This document shows positions 1 to 9,910 of a stretch of 64,000 nucleotides of DNA, piece after piece (the first letter of the stretch is position 1; each line of letters begins with the position of its first letter). The notes beneath the pieces were generated by a model. It worked only from the letters and a program-made list of their open reading frames with translations. It searched no databases and was not told the DNA's origin. Where the stretch lies: the NCBI RefSeq assembly GCF_021043605.1, contig NZ_JAJNFB010000002.1:1-64000 (forward strand), written 5' to 3'. The position numbers and the translations under genes were made by a program. This DNA is from Borreliella americana (lineage in GTDB: Bacteria; Spirochaetota; Spirochaetia; Borreliales; Borreliaceae).

Positions 1-604
1 ATACAAATTTTATATTTTTGAAAAAAGGCGAATTTAATATCTTTTTTAAAATAATATTAATATCCCTTAAAGAGAATAATATTATTGTTTTTATTTGAGG
101 AGTAATGAATGTTTGAATATAGGATATGTTTTTTTCGTTTATTAGGATAATATTAACATTTTTTTCTTTGCCTTTTTTTCCCAAATATTCAAGGTCTTCG
201 TTATTTAGAGAGTTATCTCTAAATAGTAATGTATTTTGCAAGTTTATTGATTTTTCGTTAAGCAGAAAATCAATGGATTTTTTTAGAGAAAATTTTATTT
301 TTGATAGATAAAAAATTTTCTCTTTTAGAATTTCGTTATTTAGGATTTCGTTATTTGATTTGTGGGTTAATAGTATTTTTTTTGTTGTTTTAAGTTTGTC
401 TTTTATAATTTCTAAATTTTTGTCATTTATAAATAGTATTTCGTTTTTTATGAATGGAGTTTTTTGAATTTCAAAAAAATATTCAGTTGCATCTGAAAAA
501 ATAATTGCATAATTAAATTGTTTTTCAATAATGGAAGATTCTTTGCATCCTTGTGTTGAAACTAGTAAAAGCGCTACTATGATAAGTTTTTTTGGGCCAG
601 ACAT
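1..604 (-). CDS. Putative lipoprotein, C-terminus beyond window edge
   Basis: Reading the minus strand from an ATG at 602-604 gives an open frame of 201 codons that runs off the left edge without a stop. The N-terminus is a lipoprotein-type signal peptide: a Lys-Lys pair, a hydrophobic core and a cysteine at residue 20 (context STQGC), so it is probably lipidated and exported. The rest is Lys/Asn/Ile-rich with no domain I recognise; it alternates strand-like and helix-like stretches. The ATG lies one base after the TAA of the upstream minus-strand membrane gene, so the two are translationally coupled and probably one operon. By position it matches a B31 lipoprotein gene (BB0193 from memory). 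Function unknown. Confidence 0.75.
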   Translation of the reverse strand, partial: MSGPKKLIIVALLLVSTQGCKESSIIEKQFNYAIIFSDATEYFFEIQKTPFIKNEILFINDKNLEIIKDKLKTTKKILLTHKSNNEILNNEILKEKIFYLSKIKFSLKKSIDFLLNEKSINLQNTLLFRDNSLNNEDLEYLGKKGKEKNVNIILINEKNISYIQTFITPQIKTIILFSLRDINIILKKILNSPFFKNIKFV

Positions 605-605
605 T

Positions 606-1259
606 TTATTTTCCAGCATACTTATTATTAATAGCTATATATGTTAAAACTAGACCAAGTATTATTAGTGCATAGATGCTCATATTGGTTAAAATTAATG
701 TTTTTAAGGTTGCAATAAATAATCCTAAAAATAGAATGGGGAAAAGAATGATTTTGTATTCTTTTGTCGAGTATTTTTGGCATTTTTTAATTTTCTTTTC
801 AAAGATTGTAGCTGAAAATATTAACTCTATTGCATTAAGTATTGGTAATTCTATATATTCATAGATTCCAAAAATTTTGCTATTTAGAATTATTATTTCT
901 AAGTTTTTAGAAAATATTAGTCCAGATGTGAAATATATAAGAATTGTTAAATCTTTTTTAAATAAAGAATTTTCATTTAGAGTAAAAAAAAATATAAATA
1001 TTAATAGTGGGAATATATAGTAGTATAAATGCTCTTTGATAAATATTGAAATTCCTAGGTTTATTCTTGATGTGTAATTTAATTCAAATGATCTACATAG
1101 AATAAATTCTTGGGTTAAATAAAGAAAAGAAAACATTGTTATTGCAAAAAATATTGCTAAAACATGAGCTTGTGTATTCTTTGTTTGACTTTGTTTTAAC
1201 CGAATATCCATGTAAATTTTTAATATTAGTGGCAGACTTGTTAATAAAAATAAACTCAT
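606..1259 (-). CDS. Multi-pass membrane protein, unknown function
   Basis: A 217-residue protein with about six hydrophobic segments, short polar loops and a few Lys-rich patches, so an integral inner-membrane protein. I do not recognise a family. It is the first gene of a minus-strand pair with the lipoprotein that starts one base after its stop. No Shine-Dalgarno precedes the ATG. Instead a promoter-like TTGATT-N17-TAGAAT ends only 10 bases before the start, which suggests a very short leader. It is transcribed divergently from infC. Confidence 0.75.
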   Translation of the reverse strand: MSLFLLTSLPLILKIYMDIRLKQSQTKNTQAHVLAIFFAITMFSFLYLTQEFILCRSFELNYTSRINLGISIFIKEHLYYYIFPLLIFIFFFTLNENSLFKKDLTILIYFTSGLIFSKNLEIIILNSKIFGIYEYIELPILNAIELIFSATIFEKKIKKCQKYSTKEYKIILFPILFLGLFIATLKTLILTNMSIYALIILGLVLTYIAINNKYAGK

Positions 1260-1269
1260 TGTAAGTACA

Positions 1270-1298
1270 ATTCTACTTTTAAACGTTTTTTAAATCAA
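1270..1298 (-). promoter_or_regulatory. Promoter for the minus-strand membrane protein/lipoprotein pair
   Basis: On the minus strand a -35-like TTGATT (1293-1298) is separated by 17 bases from a -10-like TAGAAT (1270-1275). The -35 lies within a perfect 12-bp palindrome AATCAATTGATT (1293-1304). Predicted initiation falls within about 4 bases of the ATG at 1259. Confidence 0.45.
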
Positions 1299-1402
1299 TT
1301 GATTGACTGAAAACTTGTGTGATTTGAATATTTTTTTATCAACTTTATTAAGTTTATTACTTTTTGTAAACATTATTCTTAGAATTTACTTTTTAGTGAA
1401 TG

Positions 1403-1408
1403 TATAAT
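1403..1408 (+). promoter_or_regulatory. -10 box of the infC-rpmI-rplT operon
   Basis: A perfect TATAAT at 1403-1408 sits 41 bases before the infC start. The -35 is poor (TTAGAA at 1379-1384, 18-base spacing). The predicted leader is about 35 nt and contains the AGGAG at 1431-1435. Confidence 0.4.
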
Positions 1409-1449
1409 AAAATTAATTATTAATTGATTTAGGAGTATATATTTTTTAG

Positions 1450-2010
1450 ATGATAAATAGAAATGCTAATAGAGATAGGGACAGGTCCAGATCAAATGAC
1501 AAAGAATTGAAAATTAATTACAGAATTAAGGCTCGTGAGGTAAGAGTTGTTTTTGAAAATGGAACACAAGAGGTTTTGCCGATTGAAGATGCTATTAAAA
1601 AAGCAAAGGAAGCTGGACTTGATTTGGTTGAGGTTTCTCCCAATGTATCTCCTCCGGTTTGCAAGATTATTGATTATGGAAAATATAAATTCCATCAAGA
1701 AAAGCGTCAAAAAGAGCAAAAGAAAAATCAAAAAGTAATTAAGCTTAAGGAAGTCAGAATGCAACCCAAGATAGATGCCCATGACCTTGATTTTAAATCA
1801 AGAAATATTTTAGGTTTTCTCAAAGATGGTAATAAGGTTAAAGTTACAATAAGATTTAGAGGGCGTGAGCTTGCTCATACATATTTAGGATATGGTATCT
1901 TAAATAGCATTCTTGAAAAAGTGGGGGATGTGAATTATGTTTTGGAATCTGCAGCTAAAATGGAAGGCAAAACAATGTTTTTGATTGTAGCGCCTAAGTT
2001 TAAAAAATAA
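1450..2010 (+). CDS. infC: Translation initiation factor IF-3
   Basis: IF-3 binds the 30S subunit, prevents premature 50S joining and checks initiator-tRNA pairing. The 186-residue product has the N-terminal domain opening with [13 protein letters not shown], a Lys-rich linker helix, and the C-terminal domain starting near [17 protein letters not shown]. About 20 Arg/Asp/Asn-rich residues precede the conserved domain. It heads the classical infC-rpmI-rplT operon. The start is ATG, not the ATT/ATC typical of many infC genes; an in-frame ATT at 1441 is followed by a TAG just before the ATG and cannot serve. The AGGAG at 1431-1435 leaves an unusually long 14-base spacer. Confidence 0.96.
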   Translation: MINRNANRDRDRSRSNDKELKINYRIKAREVRVVFENGTQEVLPIEDAIKKAKEAGLDLVEVSPNVSPPVCKIIDYGKYKFHQEKRQKEQKKNQKVIKLKEVRMQPKIDAHDLDFKSRNILGFLKDGNKVKVTIRFRGRELAHTYLGYGILNSILEKVGDVNYVLESAAKMEGKTMFLIVAPKFKK

Positions 2011-2036
2011 ATATTAATTAAATTAAAGGGGATGAA

Positions 2037-2237
2037 ATGGCAAATAAAATGAAAACACGCAAAAGTGCAAAAAAAAGGTATTCTTTTACTGTAAATGGCA
2101 AAGTTAAGCATAAAAAACAAAATTTAAGGCATATTTTGACAAAAAAATCTTCTAAGCGTAAGAGAAATTTAAGGAAATCGGGCAATCTTTCTTGTTTTGA
2201 AGTTAAAAGAATTAAAACTTTATTACCGTATGGTTAA
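2037..2237 (+). CDS. rpmI: Ribosomal protein L35 (bL35)
   Basis: A 66-residue, very basic protein of the 50S subunit. [18 protein letters not shown] and the central [15 protein letters not shown] block are typical of L35, and length matches the family. An AAAGGGG sequence precedes the ATG. It lies 26 bases after infC and 20 bases before rplT in the usual order, so it is co-transcribed with both. Confidence 0.96.
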   Translation: MANKMKTRKSAKKRYSFTVNGKVKHKKQNLRHILTKKSSKRKRNLRKSGNLSCFEVKRIKTLLPYG

Positions 2238-2257
2238 AATAATTTTAGGAGATAGAT

Positions 2258-2605
2258 ATGGCTAGGGCTAAAAACGGTACAGTTCACGTTGCAAGGCGTA
2301 AGCGAATTTTAAAAAAAACAAAAGGGTTTTGGGGTACGAAAAAGAGCAATTATAAAAAAGCTAAGGATACCTTAAGAAAAGGCATGATGTATGCTACAAG
2401 AGATAGAAAGGTTAGAAAAAGAGATTTTAGACGTTTGTGGATTTCAAGAATTTCGGCTGCTTTAAGTGATACTGGAGTTAGTTATTCAAGATTTATTGAG
2501 GGTTTATTTAAATCTAATATAAAAATTAATAGAAAAATTTTGTCTAATTTGGCGATTGAAGATATTGAAGCTTTTAAAAAAATTGTTTTAGAAATAAGAA
2601 AATGA
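2258..2605 (+). CDS. rplT: Ribosomal protein L20 (bL20)
   Basis: A 115-residue 50S assembly protein. The N-terminal ~60 residues form the long basic extension (KNGTVHVARRKRILKKTKGF), followed by the globular domain with RDFRRLWISRISAA and the C-terminal helix region. Length is normal. A TAGGAGA Shine-Dalgarno precedes the ATG. It is the last gene of the infC operon. In other bacteria L20 represses its own operon by binding a leader pseudoknot; I see no obvious equivalent here. Confidence 0.97.
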   Translation: MARAKNGTVHVARRKRILKKTKGFWGTKKSNYKKAKDTLRKGMMYATRDRKVRKRDFRRLWISRISAALSDTGVSYSRFIEGLFKSNIKINRKILSNLAIEDIEAFKKIVLEIRK

Positions 2606-2818
2606 AAAATCGAAACTCCTGGGAGGTTTAATTTTAAGAATTAGAGTTATTTTTTTGCGACATCTCATAAAATTTAGGAATTTGAAGATTTTTAGTCAAT
2701 GATGGCCAAAAGCAATTCAGAGGTTAAGAATAAAAATTCCGCCTTGAAAAATAGCGCTAAATAAAAATGTTCTTATGTTGGCTTTTTGGGAGTTTAATTT
2801 ATTTTAAGGATTATTATT
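2606..2818. other. Intergenic region after rplT with a weak hairpin
   Basis: 213 bases without a credible gene. Near its start CTCC (2616-2619) can pair with GGAG (2622-2625), flanked by AAA and TTT that extend the stem around one bulged G, then AATTTT. This could be a weak terminator or attenuator after rplT. The rest is AT-rich, with no tRNA fold seen and no open frame of useful length. Confidence 0.3.
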
Positions 2819-3079
2819 GTGCAGCTTATTTCTCTTAATAATATTGAAAAGCAAGAGAGTTTTATACACTATAGAAACGTATATTTTGCTGATGTTATTT
2901 ACAAGTATAATGACATCTTAGAAATCAAAAAAGTCAAGTTTGTAATTGAAGCTACACCCTTAGGAGAAAAGCATGTCACTATCGATTTTATAGATCTTTT
3001 AAATTATCCTGTGTTAAAGTTAATGGTTGCAATTAAAAGGTGTGTAATTGATTTAGAATTTAAAGGTAAGCTTCCTTGA
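2819..3079 (+). CDS. Small conserved hypothetical protein upstream of tsaE
   Basis: An 86-residue soluble protein with no signal peptide or membrane segment, which I do not recognise. It starts at GTG, chosen because AAGGA (2806-2810) lies 8 bases upstream. Its TGA overlaps the TTG start of tsaE (TTGA), so the two are translationally coupled. The alternating hydrophobic pattern suggests a small beta-rich domain. By context it belongs to the tsaE-tsaB operon, but no function can be assigned. Confidence 0.75.
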   Translation: MQLISLNNIEKQESFIHYRNVYFADVIYKYNDILEIKKVKFVIEATPLGEKHVTIDFIDLLNYPVLKLMVAIKRCVIDLEFKGKLP

Positions 3080-3489
3080 TTTTAGAATTTAAATCAGAAA
3101 AAAAAATGATAAATTTTTCCAAATCTTTTTTTTATCCTTTGCCAATTGGCAAAATATTTGTTTTAAGTGGTGATATGGGATCTGGAAAAACTAGTTTTTT
3201 AAAGGGACTTTCCCTTAACCTTGGAATTTCTTATTTTACAAGTCCAACTTATAACATTGTTAATGTTTATGATTTTATAGATTTTAAATTTTATCACATT
3301 GATTTATATCGGGTATCTTCTTTAGAAGAATTTGAGCTTGTTGGGGGATTGGAAATACTTATGGATCTTGATTCAATTATTGCTATTGAATGGCCACAAA
3401 TTGCTTTGAGCATTGTTCCAAAAGACAGATTATTTTCTTTAACTTTTAGAATATTCGGTTCAGGTAGGGTTGTAGAATTTAATGATTAA
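3076..3489 (+). CDS. tsaE: tRNA t6A biosynthesis ATPase TsaE
   Basis: TsaE is the ATPase that, with TsaB and TsaD, transfers threonylcarbamoyl to A37 of ANN-decoding tRNAs. The 137-residue product has a Walker A, GDMGSGKT at residues 32-39, then TSPTYNIVNVY, FYHIDLYR and IAIEWPQ, which are the family signatures. The start is TTG, overlapping the stop of the preceding gene. An internal ATG at codon 11 (3106) is possible, but the aligned N-terminal helix of the family favours the longer form. It overlaps tsaB by 8 bases, so the two are co-translated. Confidence 0.93.
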   Translation: MILEFKSEKKMINFSKSFFYPLPIGKIFVLSGDMGSGKTSFLKGLSLNLGISYFTSPTYNIVNVYDFIDFKFYHIDLYRVSSLEEFELVGGLEILMDLDSIIAIEWPQIALSIVPKDRLFSLTFRIFGSGRVVEFND

Positions 3490-4138
3490 TACACTTGCAT
3501 TTGAATATTCATATAAAGCATTAATAGTTTATTGTAGAATTAATCATAAGAATTTTTCATTGGTTGAACTTAAATCAAATTTTAATTTTAGTGTTCCAAA
3601 AATTTTCAATGATTTTGTAATTAAAAATAATATAGATCTTAATCAAATTGAATTAATTATAAATTCTTGTGGCCCTGGCTCTTTTACTGGCCTTAGAATT
3701 AGTTTAAGTTTTGTCAAAGGCCTTGCTTTAGGTCTTTCTATTCCTTTTGTTAATATTTCTACATTAGATGTTTTTGCAAATTTAGTTAAAAACAACACCA
3801 GTTTAATTGTATTAATTTTTACTGCAGGTAAATATTTTCTTGGGCATTATAAAAATTGTGAATTGATAGGGAAGATTTTTTGTTTTTCTAAGGAAGATTT
3901 ATTTGAACATTTAAATCAGATTGATGATCCAAATTCGGTGCTTATTGGGAACAATCTTGAGGATGTTTTTAAAGAATTCAATTATAAATTTAAAATAATT
4001 GAGAATTTGAGTTCGTTTGGAAAAACTTTGACAGAGCTCGGGATAGCTAAATACTTAAAAAATCGCAAAGGCGATGATATTTTATCGGGACCTCTTTACA
4101 TAAGGCAAAGTGATGCAGAGGTTAATTTTCATTCTTGA
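3482..4138 (+). CDS. tsaB: tRNA t6A biosynthesis protein TsaB (YeaZ)
   Basis: TsaB is the non-catalytic ASKHA-fold partner that scaffolds TsaD and TsaE in t6A synthesis. The 218-residue protein carries the family signature [19 protein letters not shown] at about residues 64-82. The C-terminal half is divergent, as is common for TsaB. Its start is nested 8 bases inside tsaE. Its 3' end overlaps the 3' end of minus-strand csrA by 17 bases, so the two transcripts converge. Confidence 0.9.
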   Translation: MINTLAFEYSYKALIVYCRINHKNFSLVELKSNFNFSVPKIFNDFVIKNNIDLNQIELIINSCGPGSFTGLRISLSFVKGLALGLSIPFVNISTLDVFANLVKNNTSLIVLIFTAGKYFLGHYKNCELIGKIFCFSKEDLFEHLNQIDDPNSVLIGNNLEDVFKEFNYKFKIIENLSSFGKTLTELGIAKYLKNRKGDDILSGPLYIRQSDAEVNFHS

Positions 4139-4367
4139 AATAATGATTAAATAGGCTTTTAATTTTGCTTATATTGTGTTTGTCTTTTAGTAGTGATTTT
4201 TTATTTTCTTCTATAATAAATTCATAAATTTCAGATCTAAATATTTTGATGTTTTCAGGGGCTTTAATTGCTATTTTAACAGTATCTTTTTTTATTTCTA
4301 ATATTAAAACCTCAATATCAGAATTTATTTTAATACTTTCATTTACTTTTCTTGACAATACTAGCAT
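4122..4367 (-). CDS. csrA: Carbon storage regulator CsrA
   Basis: CsrA is a dimeric RNA-binding protein that recognises GGA motifs in hairpin loops, usually blocking translation. The 81-residue product begins [14 protein letters not shown], has the central VKIAIKAP strand and an [10 protein letters not shown] helix; the ~20-residue C-terminal tail after the core is longer than in E. coli CsrA. AAGGA 6 bases before the ATG overlaps the end of fliW. It is the last gene of flgN-flgK-flgL-fliW-csrA. FliW is the usual antagonist of CsrA, and the flaB leader at 42.6 kb in this window has matching sites. Confidence 0.95.
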   Translation of the reverse strand: MLVLSRKVNESIKINSDIEVLILEIKKDTVKIAIKAPENIKIFRSEIYEFIIEENKKSLLKDKHNISKIKSLFNHYFKNEN

Positions 4368-4369
4368 CT

Positions 4370-4762
4370 TTATTCCTTGAAAACTTTATGGTGTAGTGAA
4401 TATTTTTCGTTTGTGCATATAGCCTGTTTTCCAAGTAATTTTTTTTTGTTTATTATGATTGGTGCCTTTAGGTTAGCTGTAATGTCTTTATAATCATTAA
4501 CATGCATATTAATTATGCATAGTATAACTTTTTCATCTTCTGCTTTTGCTTTAATGTCTGACCAATCTTTTTCCTGGATATTTGGTAAGTATTCACTTAA
4601 AAAATTGAAAGGAGATGTTACCAAAAAACTTACGTCTTTATTGATAGATTGCATAATAGAAAAAGGTTTATATTTAGAGTCTTTTATTATAAATTTTTTA
4701 ATGTTTTCAAATCCAAGTATTCCTTCGGGAAAATCAAATTCTATACTTTTTTCATCTATCAT
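4370..4762 (-). CDS. fliW: Flagellar assembly factor FliW
   Basis: FliW binds flagellin and, when free, binds CsrA to relieve flagellin repression, so coupling filament assembly to synthesis. The 130-residue product has the family opening [16 protein letters not shown] and the later [23 protein letters not shown] block, where MHVND and NLKAPI are conserved. There is no Shine-Dalgarno; the ATG comes one base after the flgL TAG, implying coupling. csrA follows after 2 bases. Confidence 0.94.
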   Translation of the reverse strand: MIDEKSIEFDFPEGILGFENIKKFIIKDSKYKPFSIMQSINKDVSFLVTSPFNFLSEYLPNIQEKDWSDIKAKAEDEKVILCIINMHVNDYKDITANLKAPIIINKKKLLGKQAICTNEKYSLHHKVFKE

Positions 4763-4763
4763 T

Positions 4764-6038
4764 CTATTTTATAAAATCTAATAGGGTTGTTTGCATTATT
4801 TTAGCAGAGATTCCTATAGATACTTGATAAGCTAAGCTTGCCATATTTAAATTAGTTATTGCTTTTGTTACATCAAGATCTGTATATTGAACCATATCTT
4901 CTTTCATATCTGCAGCTTCTTTGCTTATTCTTTCATAGCTTCTATCAAGTCTATTTTCTTTTGCTCCAAGATCTGCAACGGATATAAGCAATCTTTTTAA
5001 GCTCTCGTCAATTTCTGCCAGGCTTCTACTACCAACAAGTTCTTCTTTGTTATTGTAAAGTGTGTCTCTAAGCTCAATAAGCGCATCGAAAATAGACCTG
5101 CTTCTAACTTCTGTACTGCTAGAAAGATTGTAAGGAGGCAGCTTAGTATCATTGTTTTTCGTCAGTATTCCGAGTGTTTGTAAAACATTTGATTCTTTTT
5201 CTTCTGTTATCCAAATTTGGTGTGGAGTTGTAGTTTTAATAGACAATGAGTTTAAAACGGGATCAATGCTTGCTTCAACAGGCGCTGAGGATTCATTGAT
5301 TTTTGCAACAATGTCAAGAGCAGTATCTCCTTCTGTTAGTCCTATCTCAATATTGTCAATATAAATTTTTGTATTTTCTTTTACCACAAATCCATTAGTG
5401 TTTATTGATGAGACAATATTTTGGTTTTGTAAGAAAAATATAACATTTCCAGGATAATTATTTGACATATGAATGTCATTGTATACTTCTGTTTTTTTTT
5501 CAGCTTGGTTGCCGTTGTATTCTACTTTGATTATTTGGGGACCTGCACCGTCTTTGCTTGTTTTGCTTATTTTATTCTCTCTAGTTACCTTAAACGCTTT
5601 GCTATCAATTTTAGTCCCCGAGAATATGCTATATCCATCAGGCCCTTTAGCGTTTGCTATTGCAACAACATCTTCAAGCAAAGCATTTACTTCTTTTGAT
5701 ATCATTTTTTTGTCATCTGCTTCATAAGTTCCGCTTGCTCCCTGAATTGCAATTTCTTTAGCTCGTGTTAAAATATTTGTAAGAGATTGTAAATATCCTT
5801 CCGTATACCTCAGGTTGCTTTTAGAAGTAGCAATATTTTTTATGTATACATTAAGCTTAAATATGTCGTTATCTAGCCTTATTGCATGAGTAACGCCCGT
5901 TGGATCGTTTCTTAGTTTTACAATCCTTTTACCGCCTTTGTATAAGTTTTCTAAAAGTTTTGTAATTTTAGACTCTTGTTCTGCTAAAGAGGTTTTGAAA
6001 TTTTCATATGTTAATGGATGACTTGCTCTATTTATCAT
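4764..6038 (-). CDS. flgL: Hook-filament junction protein 3 (FlgL)
   Basis: FlgL, with FlgK, joins the hook to the filament; in spirochaetes this occurs in the periplasm. The 424-residue protein has a flagellin-like N-terminal helical domain (residues ~1-140, with a [20 protein letters not shown] helix) and a C-terminal D0 helix ending in [20 protein letters not shown]. Length fits the family. GGGAG lies 7 bases before the ATG. It starts 2 bases after the flgK stop and is coupled downstream to fliW. Confidence 0.94.
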   Translation of the reverse strand: MINRASHPLTYENFKTSLAEQESKITKLLENLYKGGKRIVKLRNDPTGVTHAIRLDNDIFKLNVYIKNIATSKSNLRYTEGYLQSLTNILTRAKEIAIQGASGTYEADDKKMISKEVNALLEDVVAIANAKGPDGYSIFSGTKIDSKAFKVTRENKISKTSKDGAGPQIIKVEYNGNQAEKKTEVYNDIHMSNNYPGNVIFFLQNQNIVSSINTNGFVVKENTKIYIDNIEIGLTEGDTALDIVAKINESSAPVEASIDPVLNSLSIKTTTPHQIWITEEKESNVLQTLGILTKNNDTKLPPYNLSSSTEVRSRSIFDALIELRDTLYNNKEELVGSRSLAEIDESLKRLLISVADLGAKENRLDRSYERISKEAADMKEDMVQYTDLDVTKAITNLNMASLAYQVSIGISAKIMQTTLLDFIK

Positions 6039-6040
6039 AC

Positions 6041-7924
6041 TTATACTCCCATTTTATTTATTACTGTGTCTATTAGTTCAACAGAAACAGTGATAAATTT
6101 ACTTGCTGCAATAAATGCTTGTTGAAATTCGATCATGTTTGCAAGTTCTTCATCTTTGTTTACTCCAGAAATAGACATTCTTAGATCTGTTAAATCTTTT
6201 AATATTTGAGATTGGCTTTCTTTTGTGATTTCTGAAATTTGTCCTTTTATTGCTATATTTGATGCTGTATTTGCAAAGTAGTCATTTAGTGTTAAATTCT
6301 TGCCAATCATAATCTGAGAATTTCCAAAAGAGGAGATTCTCAGTGCTGCTTGGTTATCTCCAATGGACATTCCATTTGTTAGATTTTTAATTCCCGATGC
6401 TATTTTTGAAGGATCTGAGTCTATTATGTCTGTAACTTTTATCCATGCTGCAGGATTTTTTAGAGGCGAGATTGAATAGGTTGATTTAGGCGTCAATTTG
6501 TCTGTTGTGTCAATATTTTTATAATCATAAGCTCCCTCAGGTCCAGATGCATTTAATGTTCCTGTATATTTTGTTAGAAATGATCCAGAATCTTCTATAT
6601 GTTTGATTTTAAATGTTATGTTCTCATCTTCTTGTTCTTTAACCGCTTTGATTTCAAGCTTGCCTTCTGAGTTAATTTTTGCTGTAACTTGTGCGTTGGA
6701 ATTGTTTATTCTATTTATTACGTCTTGAACTGTATCTGGAGCGTTGTAAGGTATTTCTACAATTTCATTGCTATTTATAGCTTCAAATTTAAGAGTTCCG
6801 TAAAATCCCAATTTTTCTTCTGGAAATATTTCGTTTGTGCTTTTAATTTTGAAAATATGAACGGAATCAAACTGACCATTTCCGTTAGCATCATATCTAC
6901 CCTGATCATCAGTTAGTTTTAGCTCTTGAGAAAAAAAGCTTCTTCCATTTTTTTTGTCCAGTCCATGTCCTGCTTCATGTATTTCGTTAACAATTTCTGT
7001 AATGTTGACAGCTATATTATTTAGTTCATTGATTTCATTTTTAATCTCTTCATCTCTTATGTTAAGTAAAGATCCTAGCTTGCCCGTTTTAAGGTAAGCT
7101 TTGTCATTATTTGCCCATAAAATGTTCCATCTAGTTCTGGTAGGCCCGTTTGTAGCTTCTAGTTTAAATTCATTTGCAATTGAACCTTGTACTAGGTGCC
7201 TTCCTTCTGAGTGGATTAAAAATTCATTTGGATCTTGTTTATTTTCAATTGATACGCTTATTATATTGCCCAATTTTTCAACCATTAAGTCTCTTGCATC
7301 CATTAAGTCATTTGGATTGTCTTTCATTGCTTGAGATTTTGAAATTTGTTTATTAAGATTTGCAATGTTTCTAATGTAATTGTTTGCTTCATCTGTTGTA
7401 ATTTTTATTTCATCGTTTGCCATTATGTAAATTCTTTCAAGTGAATGGAATCTATTTCTTATTCCTTCACAAAAAGATTTGCCCCTTTCTAGAATTATTT
7501 TTCTTTCTGCTAAACCTTGTGGTTGATTTGCCAGATCGTGCCAACTTTCCCAAAAATCATTTAATCTTTTTCTTATTGATTGATCCTCAGGTTCGTTATA
7601 AACATCTTCTAATATTGATATGAACTTGTCTTGTGAAGTCCAATATCCTAGTCGGTGTGATTCTTCAATGATTCTTGTGTTAAGTAGTTCATCTTTGACT
7701 CTATCTATAGATTTAACTACGATTCCCTGGCCCAATTGCCCTTGTTTTTTGGCTCTGTTTAGTTGTGGAGCATAAAGAGGAATTTCGCTTTTCATTGTTA
7801 CTCTTTGTCTTGAATATCCGGGCTTTGTAGCGTTGGATAAATTGTGTCCAACTGTATTCATAGCATCTTTATGTGCAAATAAACTTCTTTTTCCAATTTC
7901 TATTCCTGAAAATGTTGAATCCAC
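6041..7924 (-). CDS. flgK: Hook-associated protein 1 (FlgK)
   Basis: FlgK is the first hook-filament junction protein. The 627-residue product starts with the rod/hook-family signature ([20 protein letters not shown] then [17 protein letters not shown]) and ends with a D0-type helix containing [17 protein letters not shown]. The start is GTG, chosen because AAGGAG lies 6 bases upstream and overlaps the end of the flgN-like gene. It is followed closely by flgL, fliW and csrA. It is needed for the spirochaete's periplasmic flagella. Confidence 0.95.
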   Translation of the reverse strand: MDSTFSGIEIGKRSLFAHKDAMNTVGHNLSNATKPGYSRQRVTMKSEIPLYAPQLNRAKKQGQLGQGIVVKSIDRVKDELLNTRIIEESHRLGYWTSQDKFISILEDVYNEPEDQSIRKRLNDFWESWHDLANQPQGLAERKIILERGKSFCEGIRNRFHSLERIYIMANDEIKITTDEANNYIRNIANLNKQISKSQAMKDNPNDLMDARDLMVEKLGNIISVSIENKQDPNEFLIHSEGRHLVQGSIANEFKLEATNGPTRTRWNILWANNDKAYLKTGKLGSLLNIRDEEIKNEINELNNIAVNITEIVNEIHEAGHGLDKKNGRSFFSQELKLTDDQGRYDANGNGQFDSVHIFKIKSTNEIFPEEKLGFYGTLKFEAINSNEIVEIPYNAPDTVQDVINRINNSNAQVTAKINSEGKLEIKAVKEQEDENITFKIKHIEDSGSFLTKYTGTLNASGPEGAYDYKNIDTTDKLTPKSTYSISPLKNPAAWIKVTDIIDSDPSKIASGIKNLTNGMSIGDNQAALRISSFGNSQIMIGKNLTLNDYFANTASNIAIKGQISEITKESQSQILKDLTDLRMSISGVNKDEELANMIEFQQAFIAASKFITVSVELIDTVINKMGV

Positions 7925-7935
7925 TCTAAACTCCT

Positions 7936-8430
7936 TTAAAGTTTTTTATTTATTAAAATGGAAGCTTTATTTGAGCATCCAATTTTTGGCCCATAAGGGT
8001 TTTTGTAAGTTACATTTTCTACGCTTTCTTGGATATCTTGGAATATTATTGACAACATGTCAAGGGACGTGTTTACATAGTTTTGTATTATGTAGTTTAA
8101 ATTTTTGATATTAAGTATTCCAATTTTCAATTTGTGTAGATAGTCGTATATTTCTTGTTTGTAAATTGTGGTCAATTTTTCTACAGCTTCATAAGTTGAC
8201 TTAAAGTTTTCATTTTTGGTGAATTTTTTCCAAATTTCGTCTCTTTTACTTTCAATTTCTTTAAAACTTTCAAGTAATATTTTTGTGTTGCTTGCAATCT
8301 CTTTAAGTCCTGTTTCATTTTTATTGTCGATATTTTCTTTTATTTTTATGTATGACTTATATATTTCTTCTACCAAAAGAAATTCTTTTTTTAAGACTTC
8401 TCTTAGTTCCATTTCAAGCTTTGTTTTCAT
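7936..8430 (-). CDS. FlgN-like flagellar export chaperone
   Basis: A 164-residue, almost entirely helical, charged protein without signal peptide. Heptad-like spacing and its place immediately upstream of flgK and flgL fit FlgN, the cytoplasmic chaperone of FlgK and FlgL. A C-terminal NPYGPK motif resembles the NxYG segment seen near the end of FlgN-like proteins. The ATG has no Shine-Dalgarno; tandem TATAAT boxes lie 15 and 25 bases upstream. The assignment rests mainly on context and fold propensity. Confidence 0.75.
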   Translation of the reverse strand: MKTKLEMELREVLKKEFLLVEEIYKSYIKIKENIDNKNETGLKEIASNTKILLESFKEIESKRDEIWKKFTKNENFKSTYEAVEKLTTIYKQEIYDYLHKLKIGILNIKNLNYIIQNYVNTSLDMLSIIFQDIQESVENVTYKNPYGPKIGCSNKASILINKKL

Positions 8431-8445
8431 TTTTATAAAATTAAT

Positions 8446-8503
8446 TATAAACTATTATAAACATATTTACAAATCAATTTTGTCTTTTTTATTGTGTTAT
8501 AAT
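8446..8503. promoter_or_regulatory. Divergent promoter region flgN-flgK operon / mnmE
   Basis: On the minus strand two TATAAT boxes occur (8446-8451 and 8456-8461); TTGTAA (8467-8472) is a possible -35 at 15 bases from the first. On the + strand an extended -10, TG-T-TATAAT (8495-8503), serves mnmE; TTGTCT at 8480-8485 is too close to be a normal -35. Both directions would give very short leaders. Confidence 0.5.
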
Positions 8504-8513
8504 ACATTAAAGT

Positions 8514-9908
8514 ATGAGTAAGTTTTTTGAGAGAGATGATGATATTGTAGCTCTTGCAACTCCTTTTTTAAGTAGCGCTTTATGTGTGATTCGTAGCAGC
8601 GGTGCTTCTTCTATATCTAAATTTTCTAAAATATTTTCAAATCATTCAGCTCTCAATTCAGCGTCTGGCAATACGATTCATTATGGTTATATATTAGACA
8701 ATGAGAATGATTGCAAGGTTGATGAAGTTGTTGTTTGTTTATATCGAGCACCAAAGAGTTTTACAGGGCAAGATGCTATTGAAGTCATGGCGCACGGTTC
8801 TGTGGTTGGGATTAAAAAGATTATAGATTTGTTTTTAAAAAGTGGATTTAGGATGGCTAAACCTGGTGAATTTACTTTGCGCGCATTTCTTGCTAAGAAA
8901 ATTGATCTTACAAAGGCAGAGGCAATTCATGAGATTGTTTTTGCCAAAACTAATAAAACTTATTCTCTTGCAGTTAATAAACTTTCTGGAGCTTTATTTA
9001 TTAAAATAGATACAATAAAAAAAAATATTTTAAATTTTCTATCTGCTGTTAGTGTTTATCTTGATTATGAGGTTGATGATCATGAAATTAGCATTCCTTT
9101 TGACTTAATTTTATGTAGCAAAGCTGAACTTAAAAAATTAATTAATTCCTATAAGATTTATGAAAAAATTGATAATGGTGTTACTTTGGTTTTAGCGGGT
9201 TCTGTTAATGCTGGAAAGTCTTCGTTATTTAATTTGTTTCTCAAAAAAGATAGATCAATTGTCTCTTCATACCCAGGCACTACAAGAGATTATATTGAAG
9301 CAAGTTTTGAGCTTGACGGTATTTTATTTAATCTTTTTGATACAGCAGGACTCAGAGATGCTGACAATTTTGTTGAGAGATTGGGAATTGAAAAAAGTAA
9401 TTCTTTAATAAAAGAAGCATCTTTAGTAATTTATGTGATTGATGTTAGTTCAAATTTAACAAGGGATGATTTCTTATTTATTGATTCAAATAAGTCTAAT
9501 AGTAAAATATTGTTCGTTTTAAATAAGATAGATTTAAAGATAAATAAGTCCACCGAAGAATTTGTTCGCTCAAAGGTTTTAAATTCTTCAAATTTAATAA
9601 TGATTAGTACTAAAAATTTAGAAGGAATAGATATTCTTTATGACAAAATAAAGGCTTTAATCTCTTATGAGAAAGTCGAAATTGGACTTGATGATATTAT
9701 TATATCATCAAGTCGTCAGATGCAACTTTTAGAGAAAGCCTATGCTTTGATTTTAGATTTACTTAGAAAAATTGATCGTCAAGTAAGTTATGATATGTTA
9801 GCATTTGATGCTTATGAGATTATCAACTGCTTGGGAGAAATAACAGGAGAAGTTAGTAGTGAAGATGTTCTTGACAACATGTTTAAGAATTTTTGTTTGG
9901 GGAAATAA
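8514..9908 (+). CDS. mnmE: tRNA modification GTPase MnmE
   Basis: MnmE, with MnmG, installs the (carboxymethyl)aminomethyl group on wobble U34 of certain tRNAs. The 464-residue protein has the N-terminal formyl-THF-binding domain ([10 protein letters not shown]... [22 protein letters not shown]), the inserted G domain with Walker [10 protein letters not shown] near residue 229, DTAGLRD and NKID motifs, and the C-terminal CLGK (usual CIGK) with the catalytic Cys. The ATG fits the conserved N-terminus, yet has no Shine-Dalgarno and lies only 10 bases after an extended -10, so the mRNA may be leaderless. mnmG follows after 2 bases. Confidence 0.97.
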   Translation: MSKFFERDDDIVALATPFLSSALCVIRSSGASSISKFSKIFSNHSALNSASGNTIHYGYILDNENDCKVDEVVVCLYRAPKSFTGQDAIEVMAHGSVVGIKKIIDLFLKSGFRMAKPGEFTLRAFLAKKIDLTKAEAIHEIVFAKTNKTYSLAVNKLSGALFIKIDTIKKNILNFLSAVSVYLDYEVDDHEISIPFDLILCSKAELKKLINSYKIYEKIDNGVTLVLAGSVNAGKSSLFNLFLKKDRSIVSSYPGTTRDYIEASFELDGILFNLFDTAGLRDADNFVERLGIEKSNSLIKEASLVIYVIDVSSNLTRDDFLFIDSNKSNSKILFVLNKIDLKINKSTEEFVRSKVLNSSNLIMISTKNLEGIDILYDKIKALISYEKVEIGLDDIIISSSRQMQLLEKAYALILDLLRKIDRQVSYDMLAFDAYEIINCLGEITGEVSSEDVLDNMFKNFCLGK

Positions 9909-9910
9909 AT

